Source: Phaseolus vulgaris
Taxonomy: Eukaryota; Streptophyta; Magnoliopsida; Fabales; Fabaceae
NCBI RefSeq assembly: GCF_000499845.2
Contig: NC_023751.2
Coordinates: 9,389,564 to 9,453,563, forward strand
DNA length: 64,000 nt
Reading direction: 5' to 3'
Shown: positions 60,901-64,000 of the stretch, piece by piece
How the letters are laid out: every line of letters begins with the position of its first letter
How positions within the stretch are numbered: position 1 is the first letter of the stretch
Program-made: the position numbers and the translations under genes
The notes under the pieces: generated by a model
What the model was told of the DNA's origin: nothing
Database searches by the model: none
Seen by the model: only the letters and a program-made list of their open reading frames with translations

Positions 60901-61953
60901 AAGAATTTCCAGCGTATATTATATAATAATAATGTAACATGTTAATGATAAATCAATATAAAATATTTTAACATCATAATCAACACTACAAATTTGTTTT
61001 ATCAACACTACAAATTTATTTTGTCAGGTAAAAAATTCTGACAAAAATTCATTTCAATAATTTTTTTACTACAAATAATCATAAGGTCTAAAGTTCGAAA
61101 CAGAAAGAAAACTCAATTCGTGTAGAAGTAGATAGAGGAAAAATATATTTAACCATTAATTTAAAAGCTTAAGCACATTTCTTATTTTTATAAATAAATT
61201 ATTTTTTATTTTAGTTTCTACAAAATTCATTTTCAATCTATCTAAAATTGAAATTACTATTTTAGTCTCTAAACTAATGTTCAAAATTTTCTTTACTCTG
61301 TATGTTTTTTTCTCTTTCAAAATTAAATCTAAAAAATCTGAAATCACTATTTTTAATTGTGTGTAGGAAACAAGTTGTATGCTGAGCCAAATTAAAAGTA
61401 ATTAATTAAATATTTATTGTGAGGAGATAAGAATAAGATAAGAGAAAGAGTCAAATATGATACATAAATGTGAATACTAATACAGCAAGTGTCCCCACTC
61501 ACTAATGTGCTGTCATAATAATCCTTGTTTGTTGCTATTTTTATTAGCATTAGTTAAAATACAAAGGATAACTCTAAAATTGAATATTTACATTATTATG
61601 AATACTCTACTTATAAAACTTGTTGGAAGAACACAACTTTATAAATTCTTATGAACACTCTACGTATAAAAGTTCAGAAATTATAATTAAAAATAAAATA
61701 AAAATATTATTTATATACATTAAATAAAAGAGTATCATTATATAGTATTATAAATTTATAATTAAGTGTGTGATATTTTACACTTTATAAAAAGTTTGAC
61801 GCAATTTTTATTTTTAAAATTATTTGTTTTGAAACAAGTTGAATCCTTGTTAGTCACCTAAGAATTATGGGTTGCCGGTAGTAGTTGGGAGTATGGTATT
61901 TATCAGAAGAGAAAAAAAGGGTACCATTTTTATTATTCAAGTATATGAAATTG

Positions 61954-61993
<40 letters not shown>

Positions 61994-64000
61994 TTATCGA
62001 TTGTTTTAAATTTAGAAAAGTAAATTATAAATAAAATATTTTTATAAAATATTCATTGCAGAAAGTATTATAAAGTAAATTTTATAGAAAAGTTGAAACA
62101 AATTTGTTCTTTAATTTTTATTAAAATAAGCCAAAAAGTAGTGTTTTAGGTTTGGCGTGAAAGTGAGTGGCGGAGAAATGGAGAAATTTGTGTTTGTTTT
62201 CTTTTATTTTCCTTAGCTAATTACTTCCTTTTATATGGTGCTCAAGAATTTCAAAGGCTAAGTTTTATGAAATTAATAAAAGCAAGTTAATACAAAAGAA
62301 AAAAAAGAAAAGAAAAAAACTTCAAAATTAGTAGGAGCGCCATATATTTTTTTGCCTATTTTAAAATTAATGGAGACAAATTGTGTTGTCCTATACTACA
62401 ATTATTCTTGCTCTACTTCCTATCATTAAAACTGTATATATATTTAAATTAGCATAAAAACAAAAAATATGTATATATAAAAATAAATTTATATAACACT
62501 TTTCTTTGCCTTGGTGGTAGGGTTAGTCCACATTTGGATGATTTGAACATTGTTTTGTTTGGTTTCCAATTATTAAGTTGGGTTTGGTTTTTGAATGCTT
62601 TTTTTAACCGTTCAGACTGAGTTTTATTTCTTGTTTCACTTTATCTCCATCGGATTATACTAACTTTTCTTTTTCCTTTTACTTCAATTAAAATTATTAT
62701 TTTATATTTTTTTTCACCTTTAGAAACTTTTGTCAAATTGTATATCTTTATATATCTATGGATAGGATTTGAAAAAAAATGTTTTAAAGTTCTATTCAAC
62801 CTCCTTTTACAAATAACATGTTATTTTAGTTGATTTGAGAGTTAACCTTTCAATGTTAGTTATATGCACGATAAAAGAAAATATCCTATGAGCAAATGGA
62901 TAACGAATTACAAGTTATCAATATACCACCATCTTTACAGGAGAGAAATTAAACTACTAGAAATAACACATGATTGTGTTTTTCAAACAGTGTGACATTG
63001 ATATAATGAATGAGGTTGAAAATGAAAATTATGTTGTAGTAGAGGCCAATAACCAACCCCTGCAAGAATTCTACAGTGATAATCAAAATTCCGTAGGTAA
63101 AGAAGTATTATATACAGATTTTTTTATATGTAATTACGGTGAATAAAAATTTAATTATTATACTAAGCAAATTCTTTAGTATTATTATGATTTTTTATTA
63201 TACTTATTAATAATAATAATATTAACAATATTAATAATATGAATATAATTTATTTTTTATTATTAATAATAATTATATTAATATGTATAAATTATATTAA
63301 TAATAATAAGTATAATAAAAATGATAATATGACAAAAAAACTTATCTGATTTAGTGGTTAATGTTTCCTTAGTCACTGAAAGGATTTGGATTTGAGTCCT
63401 ATTTGAAAAAGAAATATGTCCAGAAAGTCTTTATGTTCACGTGAACCCGTGAAAGCACTCACCATTTCTTGTGTCCATTGACTTGAAAATCCATTCCCAT
63501 AAAAGTTCTTTGAAAGGGAGAATTGATTAAGGTATTTTTTTGAAGCTTTAAAATCGATTCTCATGCACCTTCTGTAGTTGCAAGAATCGATTCAACTTTA
63601 TTATTTGAAGAGGAAGGAAATCAATTCACATGCATGCTATAAACAAGTCAAAATCGACATTAAATATTTAATATTTATATTTATTTATTATTTTTAATAT
63701 TTCTGAAAACTTTATATATTTAATATTTTTATTTAAATAAGACATTAAATATTTAAAAAATTTATTTATTTAAAATTTTGAATATTTAAGAATTTTATAT
63801 ATTTCATAATTTTATTTAAATAGTACATTAAATATTTAGGATTTGTATTTATTTATTTTGAGTATTTTAGAAGTTTTATATATTTCCTATTTTTATTTAA
63901 ATAATACTTTAAATAATTTTTCTGAAAATCATAAATATGTTTGTATTTTTTCTTAAATTAATTCTTACACAGTATTAAAAATAATATTTAATTAAAAACA
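57907..64000. repeat. Copy 2 of the 6.1-kb duplicated segment (runs off the window)
   Basis: Same sequence and orientation as 33848-39943. The match begins at TAACAGGAATTT (57907) immediately beside the ARM-repeat exon and continues to the last base, so the right end is unknown. Differences found are only in an AT run (61954-61989, two bases shorter), a TAA run near 63212 (one unit longer) and T/A homopolymers near 63253, 63987 and 63995. The short ORFs at 59003, 59166, 61156 and 63373 duplicate those of copy 1 with identical proteins and are not genes. Confidence 0.95.

Overview
The window is nuclear DNA from a flowering plant, almost certainly a eudicot and probably a legume. The evidence is very AT-rich intergenic sequence, genes split by GT-AG introns, plant-type proteins (a plant OPT transporter, an NSR-type RRM protein, a 106-residue yippee-like protein) and plant transposon domains (FAR1-type MULE transposase, plant mobile domain, DUF4216). 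The legume assignment rests on the look of the genes and repeats and is inference; no organism-specific marker was seen.

Layout. 1-21.9 kb is gene-poor and transposon-rich. It holds a degenerate Ty3/gypsy gag relic (1.9-2.7 kb), a dead LINE with reverse transcriptase and RNase H remains (2.9-5.0 kb), a CACTA transposase tail (8.5-9.0 kb), a 951-bp Mutator-like element with very long inverted ends (14.4-15.4 kb), a purine/pyrimidine-biased low-complexity tract (15.6-16.5 kb), a fold-back MITE (16.7-17.0 kb), a 440-bp MULE with perfect 9-bp target duplications and an internal hairpin array (18.1-18.6 kb), and a 60-bp minisatellite (19.9-20.3 kb).

21.9-51.3 kb carries four intact genes whose exon-intron structures I reconstructed so that every splice phase closes. 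They are a yippee-like zinc protein (minus, 2 coding exons), an NSR/RBP1-type single-RRM nuclear RNA-binding protein (plus, 6 exons, 229 aa), an oligopeptide transporter (plus, 6 exons, 737 aa), and the MCT-1/MCTS1 translation re-initiation factor (minus, 8 coding exons, 181 aa). OPT and MCTS1 are convergent. The genes share no pathway; this is an ordinary plant gene neighbourhood.

51.4-56.6 kb, directly upstream of MCTS1, is a cluster of decayed MULEs. One carries a FAR1-type transposase remnant and a plant-mobile-domain ORF in convergent orientation; the next is interrupted by an LTR-retrotransposon piece. At 57.5-57.9 kb lies the last exon of an ARM-repeat U-box E3 ligase. It stops at 57,907, where a near-identical copy of 33,848-39,943 begins and runs to the window end. 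That 6.1-kb copy is the most striking structural feature: either a very recent duplication or an assembly artefact.

I found no CRISPR, operon, phage or other prokaryote-type system, and no rRNA or convincing tRNA gene. I did not see a clearly undescribed biological system. The best leads are the duplication/truncation junction, the missing proline in the OPT NPG signature, and the MULE family with hairpin-array interiors.
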